Part shown: one piece after another, positions 16,309 through 25,390 of the stretch | How the letters are laid out: each line of letters begins with the position of its first letter | How positions within the stretch are numbered: position 1 is the stretch's first letter | DNA from: Chloroflexota bacterium | GTDB lineage: Bacteria > Chloroflexota > Anaerolineae > Promineifilales > Promineifilaceae | Direction of reading: 5' to 3' | DNA length: 42,327 nucleotides | Assembly (NCBI GenBank): GCA_002746795.1 | Contig: PDQY01000038.1 | Span: 1 to 42,327, forward strand | The notes under the pieces: generated by a model | What the model was told of the DNA's origin: nothing | What the model saw: the letters and a program-made list of their open reading frames with translations, nothing else | The model's database searches: none | Program-made: the position numbers and the translations under genes

Positions 16309-16316
16309 CGTAAATA

Positions 16317-16859
16317 CTAAGTCATTCCCCCTGAGGGTATGAATGGCTGACCTATAAAAGCTCCATACATGGCATCAATCATATTGTGCCCATGTTTGAG
16401 AACTATTGAGATATAAGACCGAATCGTATAGAAGACATCTGAACCAGCATGTATGCAAAAAGCACCAGACACTTTTTGCTTGACCTTTACCACTCTGATA
16501 TCCCGTTCCGTTAAATTATTGTCAAACGGAACGTCAATGTCATACATAAAAGCCAAAACCCTTGACTTATATTTAGCTAACCGGTCAAGCAAGTTCTTGG
16601 ACGGTGATTGTTTACGTCGCCCTTTCTGGCGTAAACTGTATGTTTTGGGCTTTTTTAAGTTACCGCTGCTGGGCAGTTTACTGCTATTTTGTCTATTTTT
16701 AGCTATTTCATCACGCAACTTTTGGATAGTGGCAGCTTGGGCAGCAACTTGTTTTTCTAATTCGCTGATCCGTGACAGAGCATTCAGTAACAGTTCAATA
16801 AGCGTTTCTTTATTGAGCTTGTTAAGTTGCTCGCGGTCAAGTCTTCCCAGCGGTTTCAT
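16317..16859 (-). pseudogene. IS66-family transposase, internally deleted remnant
   Basis: An open 180-codon frame joins the two ends of an IS66 TnpC transposase. Residues 1 to about 82 match the N-terminal part: coiled coil LLNALSRISELEKQVAAQAA, then KNRQNSSKLPSSGNLKKP. From about residue 84 it continues as the extreme C terminus (NLLDRLAKY, VPFDNNLTERDIRVVKVKQK, IRSYISIVLKHG). The middle, roughly 280-300 residues that carry the zinc-finger region and the first two catalytic acids, is missing with the frame kept. The product cannot transpose. It marks past insertion activity at the edge of the AT-rich island. I could not define the terminal inverted repeats. Confidence 0.87.
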
Positions 16860-16988
16860 AGAGGATGATTTTCATTCAAGCAAATTATATTTACGTTTGA
16901 TTTTTATATGAACTGTATCAACATTTATGAACACAGCCTGCGGGCTTAGTAGTTACAATTTAGAGCTGCTGGGAGCCTTGCATTTGCT

Positions 16989-17017
16989 TTGCCTTTACTT
17001 ACCAATTATGTTATCAT
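16989..17017 (+). promoter_or_regulatory. Promoter of rpsT
   Basis: TTGCCT (16989-16994) and TATCAT (17012-17017) are separated by 17 bases, which gives a leader of about 55 bases to rpsT with GGAGG upstream of the start codon. Confidence 0.6.
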
Positions 17018-17077
17018 CCTGCCGCTCTCACGCCTTCCGAGAATATTGGTTTATCGTTCTACGGAGGTTTTTAACAA

Positions 17078-17353
17078 ATGGCGAACACAAAATCAGCCAA
17101 AAAACGCATACGGCAAAGAGATAAACGGACAGCGCGTAACCGCATGTATCGTGCATCGGCTCGGACATACGTCAAGAAAACACGTATGCTCATTAAACAA
17201 GGCAAGCTGGAAGAAGCAGAAGCGCAAGCGCAAAAAGCCTACAGCACCTTGGACAAAGCAGCCCGGAAAGGCATTGTTCATCCCAGAAATGCCGCCCGCC
17301 GCAAAGGCCGCCTCATGTCTGCGTTAGCAGCCGCCCGCGCTAAAGCAGCGTAA
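17078..17353 (+). CDS. rpsT: 30S ribosomal protein S20
   Basis: 91-aa ribosomal protein that binds the 5' domain of 16S rRNA early in 30S assembly. The N terminus MANTKSAKKRIRQRDKR is the classic S20 start, followed by a three-helix basic protein (KAARKGIVHPRNAARRKGRL) of normal length. The ribosome-binding site GGAGG lies about 10 bases before the ATG. It stands alone between its own promoter and a strong terminator and converges on the OmpR-like regulator. Confidence 0.97.
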   Translation: MANTKSAKKRIRQRDKRTARNRMYRASARTYVKKTRMLIKQGKLEEAEAQAQKAYSTLDKAARKGIVHPRNAARRKGRLMSALAAARAKAA

Positions 17354-17374
17354 ACATCTTTGTTTAATGCAACC

Positions 17375-17405
17375 AAAAACACCACCTAAAATCGGTGGTG
17401 TTTTT
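17375..17405. terminator. Bidirectional intrinsic terminator between rpsT and the OmpR-like gene
   Basis: Perfect 12-bp inverted repeat AAAAACACCACC / GGTGGTGTTTTT with a 7-base loop and T-rich tails on both strands. The stop of the convergent regulator gene (17404) lies inside its right arm. Confidence 0.92.
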
Positions 17406-18096
17406 ATTTCTCCAGGTCAAATCTCGCATGAGAGAGTAAAACATATCCCTGCCCTCTTACAGTCAAGAGCAGTTTGGGGTCTGCCGGATCATCCTCAATC
17501 ACTTCTCGTACCCAGCGGATATGAACATCCAAGGTTCTGGTGTCGCCAACATAATCAGTATGCCAAACATGTTGCATCAATTGCAATCGGGTAACCACTT
17601 CATTTGGATGGCGCAGAAATTCTCGGAGTAATTGTGCCAATTTAGGAGTAAGTCTTTGCTCGCCACAATTAGACACCTCTACAGAAGGCTTGCCCGGGAA
17701 AAATGTTATTTCCCCATAGCGGACAACTTCCTCTTTGGTATCATCAGCAGGCAACAATGTGCGAATTCGATTCAACAACTTTCGCGGGATAAAAGGACGC
17801 TCTAAATAAATATCAGCTTCTGTGTCCTCTTCCAGAGGTTCATCTTTATCACGCACATGAATGATTGGCGTTTCTCCTAAAGCTTTGCGCAAACGCCGAC
17901 AAGTACGCATGCCGTTTGAACGCATAGATGAAGCATTAAACACCACAAGATCTGGCTTTGATGCTTTCACCGTTTCCATTGCCCCTTTACCACTATGGCA
18001 AAGGATAACCAGATATTTCCCCTTTGCTAACGCTTCTTTAAGTGATTGTGAATTGGAGCGCTCTCCTTCCACAAGCAAAATATTGGCCTCTGGCAT
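17404..18096 (-). CDS. OmpR/PhoB-type winged-helix regulator with degenerate receiver
   Basis: 230-aa protein with a receiver-like domain (about 1-120) and a C-terminal winged helix (about 130-225: LTPKLAQLLREFLRHPNEVV, VWHTDYVGDTRTLDVHIRWV, LLTVRGQGYVL). In the receiver, the Asp pair near the N terminus is E-G (ILLVEGERS), the phospho-accepting Asp is Asn (LVVFNASS, residue 54) and the usual Lys-Pro is Arg-Pro (YLERPF). It is therefore unlikely to be phosphorylated in the usual way. No kinase gene is adjacent. DNA binding looks intact, with the recognition helix region TLDVHIRWVRE. A promoter lies at 18196-18223 on the minus strand. Confidence 0.9.
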   Translation of the reverse strand: MPEANILLVEGERSNSQSLKEALAKGKYLVILCHSGKGAMETVKASKPDLVVFNASSMRSNGMRTCRRLRKALGETPIIHVRDKDEPLEEDTEADIYLERPFIPRKLLNRIRTLLPADDTKEEVVRYGEITFFPGKPSVEVSNCGEQRLTPKLAQLLREFLRHPNEVVTRLQLMQHVWHTDYVGDTRTLDVHIRWVREVIEDDPADPKLLLTVRGQGYVLLSHARFDLEK

Positions 18097-18195
18097 TGAC
18101 TTCTTTTAAATCCCGTAAATACACAGGTAAGCGTTCAATCCCTCAAGGCAGGTCTGAACAGTTACCAAACCTTAAAATTTTCAACGGCAAATCTG

Positions 18196-18223
18196 ATTAT
18201 AAGGATAAACGAAACAGACGCAA
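18196..18223 (-). promoter_or_regulatory. Promoter of the OmpR-like regulator
   Basis: On the minus strand TTGCGT (18223-18218), 16 bases, TATAAT (18201-18196). The leader to the regulator start would be about 90 bases. The rest of the 18097-18514 intergenic stretch holds the HIT-like gene promoter and nothing else recognisable. Confidence 0.6.
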
Positions 18224-18388
18224 GACGTTTCTTCGGTTAATCTGACTTATTACCCATGACGCCCAGAAATTGCCACCAAACCTTACCTTTTTCGGACGAT
18301 ATTTGCAGGCTTTGCTCAGCGTCAGCAAGAACGCCGCGCACCCAAATGCTAACGAAAACTTGCACACCCCTTTTCCCTTGTTTATTCT

Positions 18389-18418
18389 TTGACCAACATC
18401 TAAGCACCATGATACAAT
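18389..18418 (+). promoter_or_regulatory. Promoter of the HIT-like gene
   Basis: TTGACC (18389-18394), 18 bases, TACAAT (18413-18418), followed by a leader of about 90 bases that ends in the strong ribosome-binding site AAGGAGG before the ATG at 18515. Confidence 0.6.
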
Positions 18419-18514
18419 GCGCCTGGATATTTTCCACAGATTTATAACTGACAGAAATGACGTTGTCAGATTGCTCAATTCTATCCCTTAACAAGATAAA
18501 AGGAGGATATTAGT

Positions 18515-18850
18515 ATGGATCATTATGACCCTTTCGTTGCCATTATTAAAGGCAAAGAACCTGGCACAATCATTCATAAAGATGATACGCAACACTTTGC
18601 TCTCATCGAGAACAATCATCCAGAAGCAGCCATTCATTGGCTTGCCATCACTTTTGAAGAAGGCAAAACTGAAGAACTGGAACACGGTAACCGAGAGCGC
18701 TTTTTGGATCTTATCGATTATGCGCTTAACACCACCAAGGCAAAGGTGGAAGAATATCCAATATTGCAACAAGGATTTACCATTAAATTCCATTGTGGTG
18801 CTTTTGAAACAATTTACCACCCTAAACTTCATATTTTATCGGCTGAATAA
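18515..18850 (+). CDS. Small HIT-like protein lacking the histidine triad
   Basis: 111-aa soluble protein. The spacing of segments resembles HIT-fold nucleotide hydrolases: FVAIIKGKEPGTIIHKDD, then FALIENNHPEAAIHWLAITF, a helix (RFLDLIDYAL), then GFTIKFHCGAFETIYHPKLHIL near the end. Where active HIT proteins have His-x-His-x-His, this one has YHPKLHIL, so the catalytic triad is not intact. It may bind nucleotides without cleaving them, or be only distantly related. It has its own promoter, a strong AAGGAGG site and a terminator 24 bases after the stop, so it looks like a real single-gene unit. Function unknown. Confidence 0.75.
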   Translation: MDHYDPFVAIIKGKEPGTIIHKDDTQHFALIENNHPEAAIHWLAITFEEGKTEELEHGNRERFLDLIDYALNTTKAKVEEYPILQQGFTIKFHCGAFETIYHPKLHILSAE

Positions 18851-18873
18851 TATTCTTGAATCATTACTATTAA

Positions 18874-18902
18874 CGCATACCCTGGGGGTATGCGAATTTT
18901 TT
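18874..18902 (+). terminator. Intrinsic terminator after the HIT-like gene
   Basis: Stem CGCATACCC / GGGTATGCG with a 3-base loop, followed by AATTTTTT. Confidence 0.88.
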
Positions 18903-18945
18903 AGCTTTCCTACATACATACCTTTTAGGAGGGTAAACAACTATC

Positions 18946-20841
18946 ATGCCGCACAAATTAGATAATTTAGTAAACCCTGTTCCCAGTGACATCGAAATCG
19001 CACAGGCTGCAGTGCCTTTGCCTATCAAACAAATCGCAGATGAGGTTGGCCTTTTACCTGATGAACTCGTGCTTTATGGTGATGATAAAGCAAAGGTTCG
19101 TTTGTCAGTACGAGATCGGTTAAAAGATGTACCGAATGGAAAGTATGTCTTAGTCACTGCTATCACACCTACGCCGCTAGGTGAAGGGAAAACAACAACG
19201 ACGGTCGGTCTGAGTCAGGCATTAGGGGCGCATTTGCATAAAAAAGTATTCACCAATGTCAGGCAACCTAGTCAAGGTCCAACTTTTGGGATCAAAGGGG
19301 GTGCTGCTGGTGGTGGATACAGCCAGATTATCCCTATGGAAGATTTCAATTTGCACTTGACTGGAGATATTCATGCTATCACGGCCGCCAATAACCTTCT
19401 TGCCGCAGCCATTGACACCCGAATGCATCATGAATCTTATCAGAAGGATGCGACACTGTTCAAACGTCTTTGCCCTAAAGGTAAAGATGGAAAACGTCAT
19501 TTTGCCCCAGTGATGCTGCGTCGCTTGAAGAAGTTAGGCATCGATAAAACAGATCCCGATACGTTAACCCCAGAGGAAATTTCCCGCTTTGCCCGCTTGG
19601 ATATCGATCCTGAAAGTATCACCTGGCGGCGCGTTGTTGATACAAATGACCGGTATCTGCGGGGTATCACTATTGGCAAGGGACCTAAAGAGAAATTCAC
19701 CCGTGACACAGGGTATGACATTACGGTAGCGAGTGAGATCATGGCTATTCTAGCTCTCACCACCAGTCTTGCTGATATGCGTGAACGCCTGGGCGCTATG
19801 GTTATTGGCACGAATAAAGCGGGTATGCCCATCACAGCTGATGACTTGGGAATCGGCGGGGCTCTCACGGTTCTCATGAAAGACGCGATTATGCCTAATC
19901 TGATGCAGACTCTTGAAGGCACACCGGCATTTGTCCATGCTGGACCTTTTGCCAATATTGCGCATGGTAATTCTTCAATTGTTGCTGATCAACTTGCGCT
20001 CAAGTTGGTGGGGCCAGATGGGTATGTGCTAACGGAAGCGGGTTTTGGGGCGGACATTGGCATGGAGAAGTTCTTCAATATCAAATGCCGCTACAGCGGC
20101 CTCATCCCGAACTGTGTGGTTTTGGTCGCTACTATCCGCGCCTTAAAGATGCATGGTGGTGGGCCTAAGGTGGTGGCAGGACGGCCGTTATCCATTGAAT
20201 ACACGACGGAAAACCTGGAACTACTAGAGGCGGGATGCAGCAACTTGCGTGTGCATGTGAAAAACGCGCTTCGTTTCGGTGTGCCAGTCATTGTCGCTGT
20301 CAATCGTTTCAAAGATGACACAGATGCTGAAGTGGAAGTCGTGCGCCAAGCAGCACTTGAAGCGGGTGCTGAAAATGCTATTATGAGCAATCATTGGGCA
20401 GAAGGTGGTGCTGGCTCAGTTGCTTTGGGTGAAGCGGTCATCAGAGTGTGCGAACAGCCTAGCAACTTCCAATTCTTGTATACGGATGAGATGGGCATCA
20501 AAGAAAAAATCGAAACCATTGCTACGCAAATTTACGGGGCTGATGGCGTTGAGTATTCTGAAGAGGCTGAAGAAAAGATCGCGCTTTATACTAAAAATGG
20601 CTTTGATCATTTGCCAATGTGTATGGCGAAGACCCATTTGAGCTTAAGTCATGACCCGCTGTTAAAAGGGGCTCCCACAGGCTTCACTGTGCCTATCCGT
20701 GACTTGCGCGCCAGTGTAGGCGCCGGTTTCATCTATCCTCTGGTAGGATCCATGAGTACCATGCCGGGGTTGCCCACAAGACCTGCTTACTATGATGTGG
20801 ATCTGGATTTGGAAACGGGTAAGGTGGTTGGCTTGTTCTAG
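18946..20841 (+). CDS. fhs: Formate--tetrahydrofolate ligase, long form
   Basis: ATP-dependent formation of 10-formyl-THF from formate, a cytoplasmic one-carbon entry step and part of the methyl branch of acetogenic pathways. It has 631 aa. The P-loop is [16 protein letters not shown] near residue 78, followed by [20 protein letters not shown] and [18 protein letters not shown]. The common bacterial enzyme has about 557 residues. This protein has an N-terminal segment like the synthetase part of eukaryotic C1-THF synthase ([10 protein letters not shown], then [12 protein letters not shown]). AGGAGGG lies 12 bases before the ATG. The gene has only one near-copy of the genome-wide palindrome and no exact copy. 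It is followed by a terminator. Confidence 0.95.
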   Translation: MPHKLDNLVNPVPSDIEIAQAAVPLPIKQIADEVGLLPDELVLYGDDKAKVRLSVRDRLKDVPNGKYVLVTAITPTPLGEGKTTTTVGLSQALGAHLHKKVFTNVRQPSQGPTFGIKGGAAGGGYSQIIPMEDFNLHLTGDIHAITAANNLLAAAIDTRMHHESYQKDATLFKRLCPKGKDGKRHFAPVMLRRLKKLGIDKTDPDTLTPEEISRFARLDIDPESITWRRVVDTNDRYLRGITIGKGPKEKFTRDTGYDITVASEIMAILALTTSLADMRERLGAMVIGTNKAGMPITADDLGIGGALTVLMKDAIMPNLMQTLEGTPAFVHAGPFANIAHGNSSIVADQLALKLVGPDGYVLTEAGFGADIGMEKFFNIKCRYSGLIPNCVVLVATIRALKMHGGGPKVVAGRPLSIEYTTENLELLEAGCSNLRVHVKNALRFGVPVIVAVNRFKDDTDAEVEVVRQAALEAGAENAIMSNHWAEGGAGSVALGEAVIRVCEQPSNFQFLYTDEMGIKEKIETIATQIYGADGVEYSEEAEEKIALYTKNGFDHLPMCMAKTHLSLSHDPLLKGAPTGFTVPIRDLRASVGAGFIYPLVGSMSTMPGLPTRPAYYDVDLDLETGKVVGLF

Positions 20842-20866
20842 AGCGTATTACTTGATTTCTGTTCCT

Positions 20867-20896
20867 AAGGGGCGGTGAATTTACCCGCCCCTTTTT
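20867..20896 (+). terminator. Intrinsic terminator of fhs
   Basis: AAGGGGCGG and CCGCCCCTT enclose a 9-base loop and run into TTTTT. The minus strand lacks a T run, so it serves the fhs side. Confidence 0.88.
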
Positions 20897-20898
20897 CA

Positions 20899-22425
20899 TT
20901 AGCATTCTACGTTACGCCACGATCCGACTTCACGCCAGGGATCTGCCTGGAATGTGGTATCGTGAACGGCCGTTTTCCCTCCATCCCGTTGACTATCCCC
21001 CGCTAAAAACTCAGCCGCCGCAATGGTGAAACGCTCTACCTCACTCAACGCCACCGCCGGCTGCCACTCAGCCATATGACTTTGGATGTAATTAGTACTG
21101 GTGTGACCCTGTTGGAAATTTTTTTCCTCCAAAATGGCTCGTAAAAATGGCAGATTGCTTGTCACCCCCAAAACGGCCGTTTCTGACAACGCCCGCCCCA
21201 TTTTACGCACCGCATCATCTCGGTCATACCCATGTGTGATCACCTTCGCCAACATCGGATCATAAAAGGGTGACACTCGCGTCCCCGATTGGATACCATC
21301 ATCCACCCGCACTCCTGGACCAGAAGGACGGCGATAGTAACTAATTTCACCAATAGAAGGCAAAAAGTGGTTTGCCGGATCCTCAGCATACACGCGACAT
21401 TCCAGCGCATGTCCGTTCTGCCCGATATCCGCTTGCCTGAACGATAACGGTTCGCCATTGGCTATGCGAATTTGCCAGGACGCTAAATCAATCCCCGTCA
21501 CAAATTCAGTCACCGGATGTTCAACCTGCAACCGGGTATTCATCTCCAGGAAATAGAAACGGCCGTTACCATCCACCACAAACTCAATAGTGCCAGCACT
21601 GACATAGTTAGCTGCCTTAGCCAACGACACCGCCGCCGCCGTCATACGCTTGCGCAAATCAGCACCTTGCGCCTCAAAACGAGACACGACAGGTGACGGG
21701 CTTTCTTCAATGATCTTTTGATGACGACGTTGAATAGAACATTCACGTTCATACAAATGGACGAGATTGCCATACTGGTCTCCTAAGACCTGAACCTCAA
21801 CATGGTGTATTTCCGTGAAGAACTTTTCGATCAGGACATGATCATTGCCAAAAGCAGAGCGAGCCTCACTGCGGGCAGATTGCAGCGCATCTGCAAACTC
21901 TTCCGCTCGCTGCACCACACGCATCCCTTTGCCCCCACCCCCAGCACTCGCCTTAATCAACACGGGATAGCCCATGGCGTTTGCCGTCATCTCTAATTCT
22001 TCAAGCGTTTTGTCTGCACCATCAACACCGGGAATAACAGGCGCACCAGCCTGCTGAGCCAACACACGAGCCGCCACCTTGCTGCCCAGCACACGCATCG
22101 CCGCAGGGCTCGGTCCAATAAACGTGATTCCCCGAGCCGCGCAAGCCTCGGCAAACTCTGGATTTTCGCTCAAAAACCCATAACCAGGATGGATCGCTGC
22201 TGCGCCACACTGCACAGCAATATCGAGAACGGCCGTTTGGTTCAGGTAAGTTTCAGCCGCAGTCACCCCAGGTAAATGAAAGCTCTCATCCGCCAATCTC
22301 ACCCAGGGCATGTCCTGATCTGCATCTGAAAACAAGGCAGCCGAGGCCACGCCTAATTCCCGGCAAGCCAAAATGATCCTACAAGCAATTTCACCACGAT
22401 TTGCGATCAAAACCTTGTTAAACAT
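20899..22425 (-). CDS. Biotin carboxylase subunit of an acyl-CoA carboxylase
   Basis: ATP-dependent carboxylation of biotin, 508 aa. It carries FNKVLIANRGEIACRII at the start, HPGYGFLSENPEFA, the glycine-rich ATP loop KASAGGGGKGMRVV near residue 165, HVEVQVLGDQYGNLVHLYER, and FLEMNTRLQVEHPVTE with the catalytic Arg. After the carboxylase core the protein runs into the first residues of the linker domain of MccA/PccA-type alpha subunits (DPWREVGSWRN) and then stops. No biotin-attachment (Met-Lys-Met) motif is present, so a separate biotinyl protein is needed. Next upstream on the same strand is an enoyl-CoA hydratase, which suggests branched-chain acyl-CoA (for example leucine) breakdown rather than only fatty acid synthesis. 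GGGAGG lies six bases before the ATG. Confidence 0.9.
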   Translation of the reverse strand: MFNKVLIANRGEIACRIILACRELGVASAALFSDADQDMPWVRLADESFHLPGVTAAETYLNQTAVLDIAVQCGAAAIHPGYGFLSENPEFAEACAARGITFIGPSPAAMRVLGSKVAARVLAQQAGAPVIPGVDGADKTLEELEMTANAMGYPVLIKASAGGGGKGMRVVQRAEEFADALQSARSEARSAFGNDHVLIEKFFTEIHHVEVQVLGDQYGNLVHLYERECSIQRRHQKIIEESPSPVVSRFEAQGADLRKRMTAAAVSLAKAANYVSAGTIEFVVDGNGRFYFLEMNTRLQVEHPVTEFVTGIDLASWQIRIANGEPLSFRQADIGQNGHALECRVYAEDPANHFLPSIGEISYYRRPSGPGVRVDDGIQSGTRVSPFYDPMLAKVITHGYDRDDAVRKMGRALSETAVLGVTSNLPFLRAILEEKNFQQGHTSTNYIQSHMAEWQPAVALSEVERFTIAAAEFLAGDSQRDGGKTAVHDTTFQADPWREVGSWRNVEC

Positions 22426-22492
22426 ACATACCCTCCCAGCAAAATCTACACCGATGGGTTATCCATCCTCTTGAAAGCACCCAACGCCATCA

Positions 22493-23275
22493 TCATTCCT
22501 CCTGCCAAGCTGGCTTGCGTTTCTCCAGGAAAGAACTCATACCCTCACGTCCTTCGGCACTGGCACGGCATTGAGCAATAAGATTGGCAGCATACTCCCG
22601 AACAGCCATTTTCTCTTGACAGGCTACCACTTGAATGAGCTCCTTTCCCGCAGTTTGTGCCCCCGGCGCCCCTTGCAGCAAAGCACTCACACGCTCTGCA
22701 ACCTTCTCGTCCAAAGAATCCTCAGGAACCACATGCTGCACCAAACCAATCTCACGAGCCCGTTCAGCCGTAAAACGCTCCCCCGTCAAGAACAATTCAC
22801 GCGCATGAGCCGAGCCAATCTTAGCGATGACAAACGGCGAAATAACAGCGGGCAAAATACCCAAACGCACCTCACTAAAAGAGAATTTTACCCGCTCGAC
22901 AGCCACCACAATATCACAACAGCTAACCAAACCAACACCGCCCCCGATCACTGCACCATTTATCCTGCCCACCACAGGCTTACGGCACTGATCAACAGCT
23001 GCCATCAAGTCAAAAATCGCTTCACCATCAGAGACATTATCTGCAAAGCTAAAATCAGCCGCAGCACGCATAAATGATAAATCAGCCCCGGCACAAAAGG
23101 AACGGCCGTTACCCGTCAAAACGACAACGCGAATATCATCCCTATCATTGACATCTTGGAAAACAGCCGTCAATCCCGCCACCATGGCTGGCGTCATCGC
23201 ATTATGGCTTAATGGGCGATTCAAGGTAACAGTCAATACAGAACCATCTTTCCTTAAGTGCAATTCCTTTTCCAT
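22493..23275 (-). CDS. Enoyl-CoA hydratase/isomerase family protein (methylglutaconyl-CoA hydratase-like)
   Basis: Crotonase-fold enzyme of 260 aa that adds water to an unsaturated acyl-CoA. The CoA-binding region TGNGRSFCAGADLSFM, the oxyanion-hole region NGAVIGGGVGLVSCCDIVV and the Glu in FSEVRLGILPAVISPFV are visible. The last block is typical of the methylglutaconyl-CoA hydratase (LiuC/AUH) group. I chose the ATG at 23275 because GGAGGAG lies seven bases upstream; the frame extends 24 codons further without family similarity. It is followed by the biotin carboxylase gene 67 bases downstream, which fits a leucine-degradation pair. Substrate specificity is inferred from context. Confidence 0.88.
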   Translation of the reverse strand: MEKELHLRKDGSVLTVTLNRPLSHNAMTPAMVAGLTAVFQDVNDRDDIRVVVLTGNGRSFCAGADLSFMRAAADFSFADNVSDGEAIFDLMAAVDQCRKPVVGRINGAVIGGGVGLVSCCDIVVAVERVKFSFSEVRLGILPAVISPFVIAKIGSAHARELFLTGERFTAERAREIGLVQHVVPEDSLDEKVAERVSALLQGAPGAQTAGKELIQVVACQEKMAVREYAANLIAQCRASAEGREGMSSFLEKRKPAWQEE

Positions 23276-23308
23276 GGCAAACTCCTCCAGCAAACTCCTG
23301 CTGCAAAC

Positions 23309-23344
23309 AAAAAACCCTCCCATCAACCATTTATGATGAGAGGG
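23309..23344 (-). terminator. Intrinsic terminator of ftsH
   Basis: On the minus strand CCCTCTCATCA and TGATGGGAGGG pair around an 8-base loop and are followed by TTTTTTG, 20 bases after the ftsH stop. The bases between this hairpin and 23275 must hold the start signals of the hydratase gene. Confidence 0.85.
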
Positions 23345-23363
23345 CAATTAAACCAGACATTTT

Positions 23364-25283
23364 TTAGCCAGCTACATCAAAATCGATATCTGGCGGTGGG
23401 GATGCTGTACTCCCTTCAGCTAATGTTTCTTCGGCAACATGACCATTCCCTGGCTGATTCATCAATTTCTCAAATTCAGTTCGATCCAAAGTCTCCACAT
23501 TTAACAGCGTATCAGCCAACAGAACCATTTTATCGTGATGCTCCCGGATAATCTCTAACGCGCGTTCATAGCAATCATCCAAAATACCCATCACCTCTTC
23601 ATCAATCGCTTCAGCCGCTTCTTCACTATAATCTCGACCCCCGCCAAAATCACGACCCAAAAATGGATCCGAATTACTATTACCATAAGTCGGCAGCCCT
23701 AAAGTTTCAGACATACCATAATCCATAATCATGGCTCGAGCCATCTGCGTCGCTCGCTGTAAATCACTAGACGCGCCAGTTGTAATCCGTTCAAAAAAGA
23801 TCTCTTCAGCCGCTCGACCACCCAAAGCCATTGTGATTTGATCCAGGAAAAACTCACGGCTCTGCGTCAGGCGCTCTTCTGGCAAATCCATAACATAACC
23901 GCCAGCCTGCCCACGAGGTACAATCGTAATTTTTTGAACCGGGTCAGTGTGAAGCAAAAAGAAGCTAACAACAGCGTGGCCAGCCTCATGGTAAGCCACC
24001 GTTTCTTTATCTTCTTCGCTCATCACCCGGCTTTTTCGTTCTGGCCCCATCAAGACACGGTCAAAAGCATCTTGGAACTCAAGTAACCCAATTGTGCGTT
24101 TATCACGACGAGCAGCAAATATAGCCGCTTCATTCATCAAATTCTCTAAATCAGCACCAGAGAAACCAGCTGTCAAACGAGCAATATCCTTAAAACTAAC
24201 CTCACTTGACACCGGTTTTCCCCGGGCGTGAACCTTCAATATTAATTCCCGACCCCGCACATCTGGTAAATCAACAAACACCTTCCTGTCAAATCGCCCA
24301 GGTCGCATCAACGCCGGATCCAAAATATCAGGGCGATTGGTCGCCGCTATCACAATAACGTTTGTTTCATTATCAAACCCATCCATCTCCACAAGAATCT
24401 GGTTCAACGTCTGTTCGCGTTCATCATGACCGCCACCTAAACCAGCCCCGCGCTGCCGCCCCACCGCATCAATTTCATCTACAAACACGATGGCTGGAGC
24501 CGCTTGTTTTGCTTTATCGAATAAATCACGAACCCGGCTGGCGCCAACCCCCACAAACATCTCCACAAATTCAGATCCAGATATGTGGAAAAAGGGCACA
24601 CCTGCTTCACCAGCGACGGCTCGAGCCAATAAAGTTTTGCCTGTTCCCGGGGGACCCACCATGAGAACACCCTTGGGAATACGAGCGCCCACTTGCACAA
24701 ACTTTTCAGGTTCACGCAAAAACTGAACGACTTCTGCCAATTCAAGTTTCGACTCTTCCACCCCGGCCACATCTTCAAACGTGACAGTTGGACGATCTGA
24801 GTCGTTTAAGTTTTTTGCCTTGCTGCGCCCAAAACCAAAGATATTATTAGCACCTCCAGCTTGCATTTGGCTAAAACCTCGACTAAAAATCCAGATTAAC
24901 AGTAAGATTGGACCAATCGAAATGACCACGGTGAGCAAATTGTTCCACATACTTTGGTCTTTGACAGTCAAAGCGACACCTTCTAGCTGTTCCGCCATAA
25001 TGCCATAATACTCAAATAGTTCAGCCAGGCTGTCCTTCGGATGTTTGGTCGTAGAAATGATGGTGCCATCTTCCATTTCTACATCCATATTATCACCAGT
25101 AACAGTGATTGTCTTGACCTGACCATTTTCAACGGCCGTCATTACTTTTTGCAAACTCGCACTTTCAGGGCGATTCAATTGGCCGCTCGTCCACAGCCAC
25201 AAGCCGAAAACGATAGCGAGGGCACCCAAAATCCATACCCAAATGGAAATCGATGGTCGGGTTCCTTTTGGTTGTTCATCCAT
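23364..25283 (-). CDS. ftsH: ATP-dependent zinc metalloprotease FtsH
   Basis: Membrane-anchored AAA+ protease that degrades misfolded and regulated membrane and soluble proteins; 639 aa, normal length. The first membrane helix is at about 12-30, an outer domain follows to about 105, and the second helix is at about 110-132. The AAA domain has Walker [14 protein letters not shown] near residue 208, Walker [16 protein letters not shown] and the SRH region [20 protein letters not shown]. The zinc protease domain has HEAGHAVV near residue 430. A short Gly/Ser/Pro-rich acidic tail ends the protein. AGGA lies seven bases before the ATG. A palindrome at 25391-25410 sits between it and the divergent amidase gene. 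Confidence 0.97.
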   Translation of the reverse strand: MDEQPKGTRPSISIWVWILGALAIVFGLWLWTSGQLNRPESASLQKVMTAVENGQVKTITVTGDNMDVEMEDGTIISTTKHPKDSLAELFEYYGIMAEQLEGVALTVKDQSMWNNLLTVVISIGPILLLIWIFSRGFSQMQAGGANNIFGFGRSKAKNLNDSDRPTVTFEDVAGVEESKLELAEVVQFLREPEKFVQVGARIPKGVLMVGPPGTGKTLLARAVAGEAGVPFFHISGSEFVEMFVGVGASRVRDLFDKAKQAAPAIVFVDEIDAVGRQRGAGLGGGHDEREQTLNQILVEMDGFDNETNVIVIAATNRPDILDPALMRPGRFDRKVFVDLPDVRGRELILKVHARGKPVSSEVSFKDIARLTAGFSGADLENLMNEAAIFAARRDKRTIGLLEFQDAFDRVLMGPERKSRVMSEEDKETVAYHEAGHAVVSFFLLHTDPVQKITIVPRGQAGGYVMDLPEERLTQSREFFLDQITMALGGRAAEEIFFERITTGASSDLQRATQMARAMIMDYGMSETLGLPTYGNSNSDPFLGRDFGGGRDYSEEAAEAIDEEVMGILDDCYERALEIIREHHDKMVLLADTLLNVETLDRTEFEKLMNQPGNGHVAEETLAEGSTASPPPDIDFDVAG

Positions 25284-25390
25284 GTTTTGTTCCTAAAGCC
25301 TCTCAATTTAATAGAATAGTTGAGATTAAAGACAAAAATGTCTCAAATAAATGATTTTTCTCGTCTCAAAATGATTTCAGACAAGTATAC

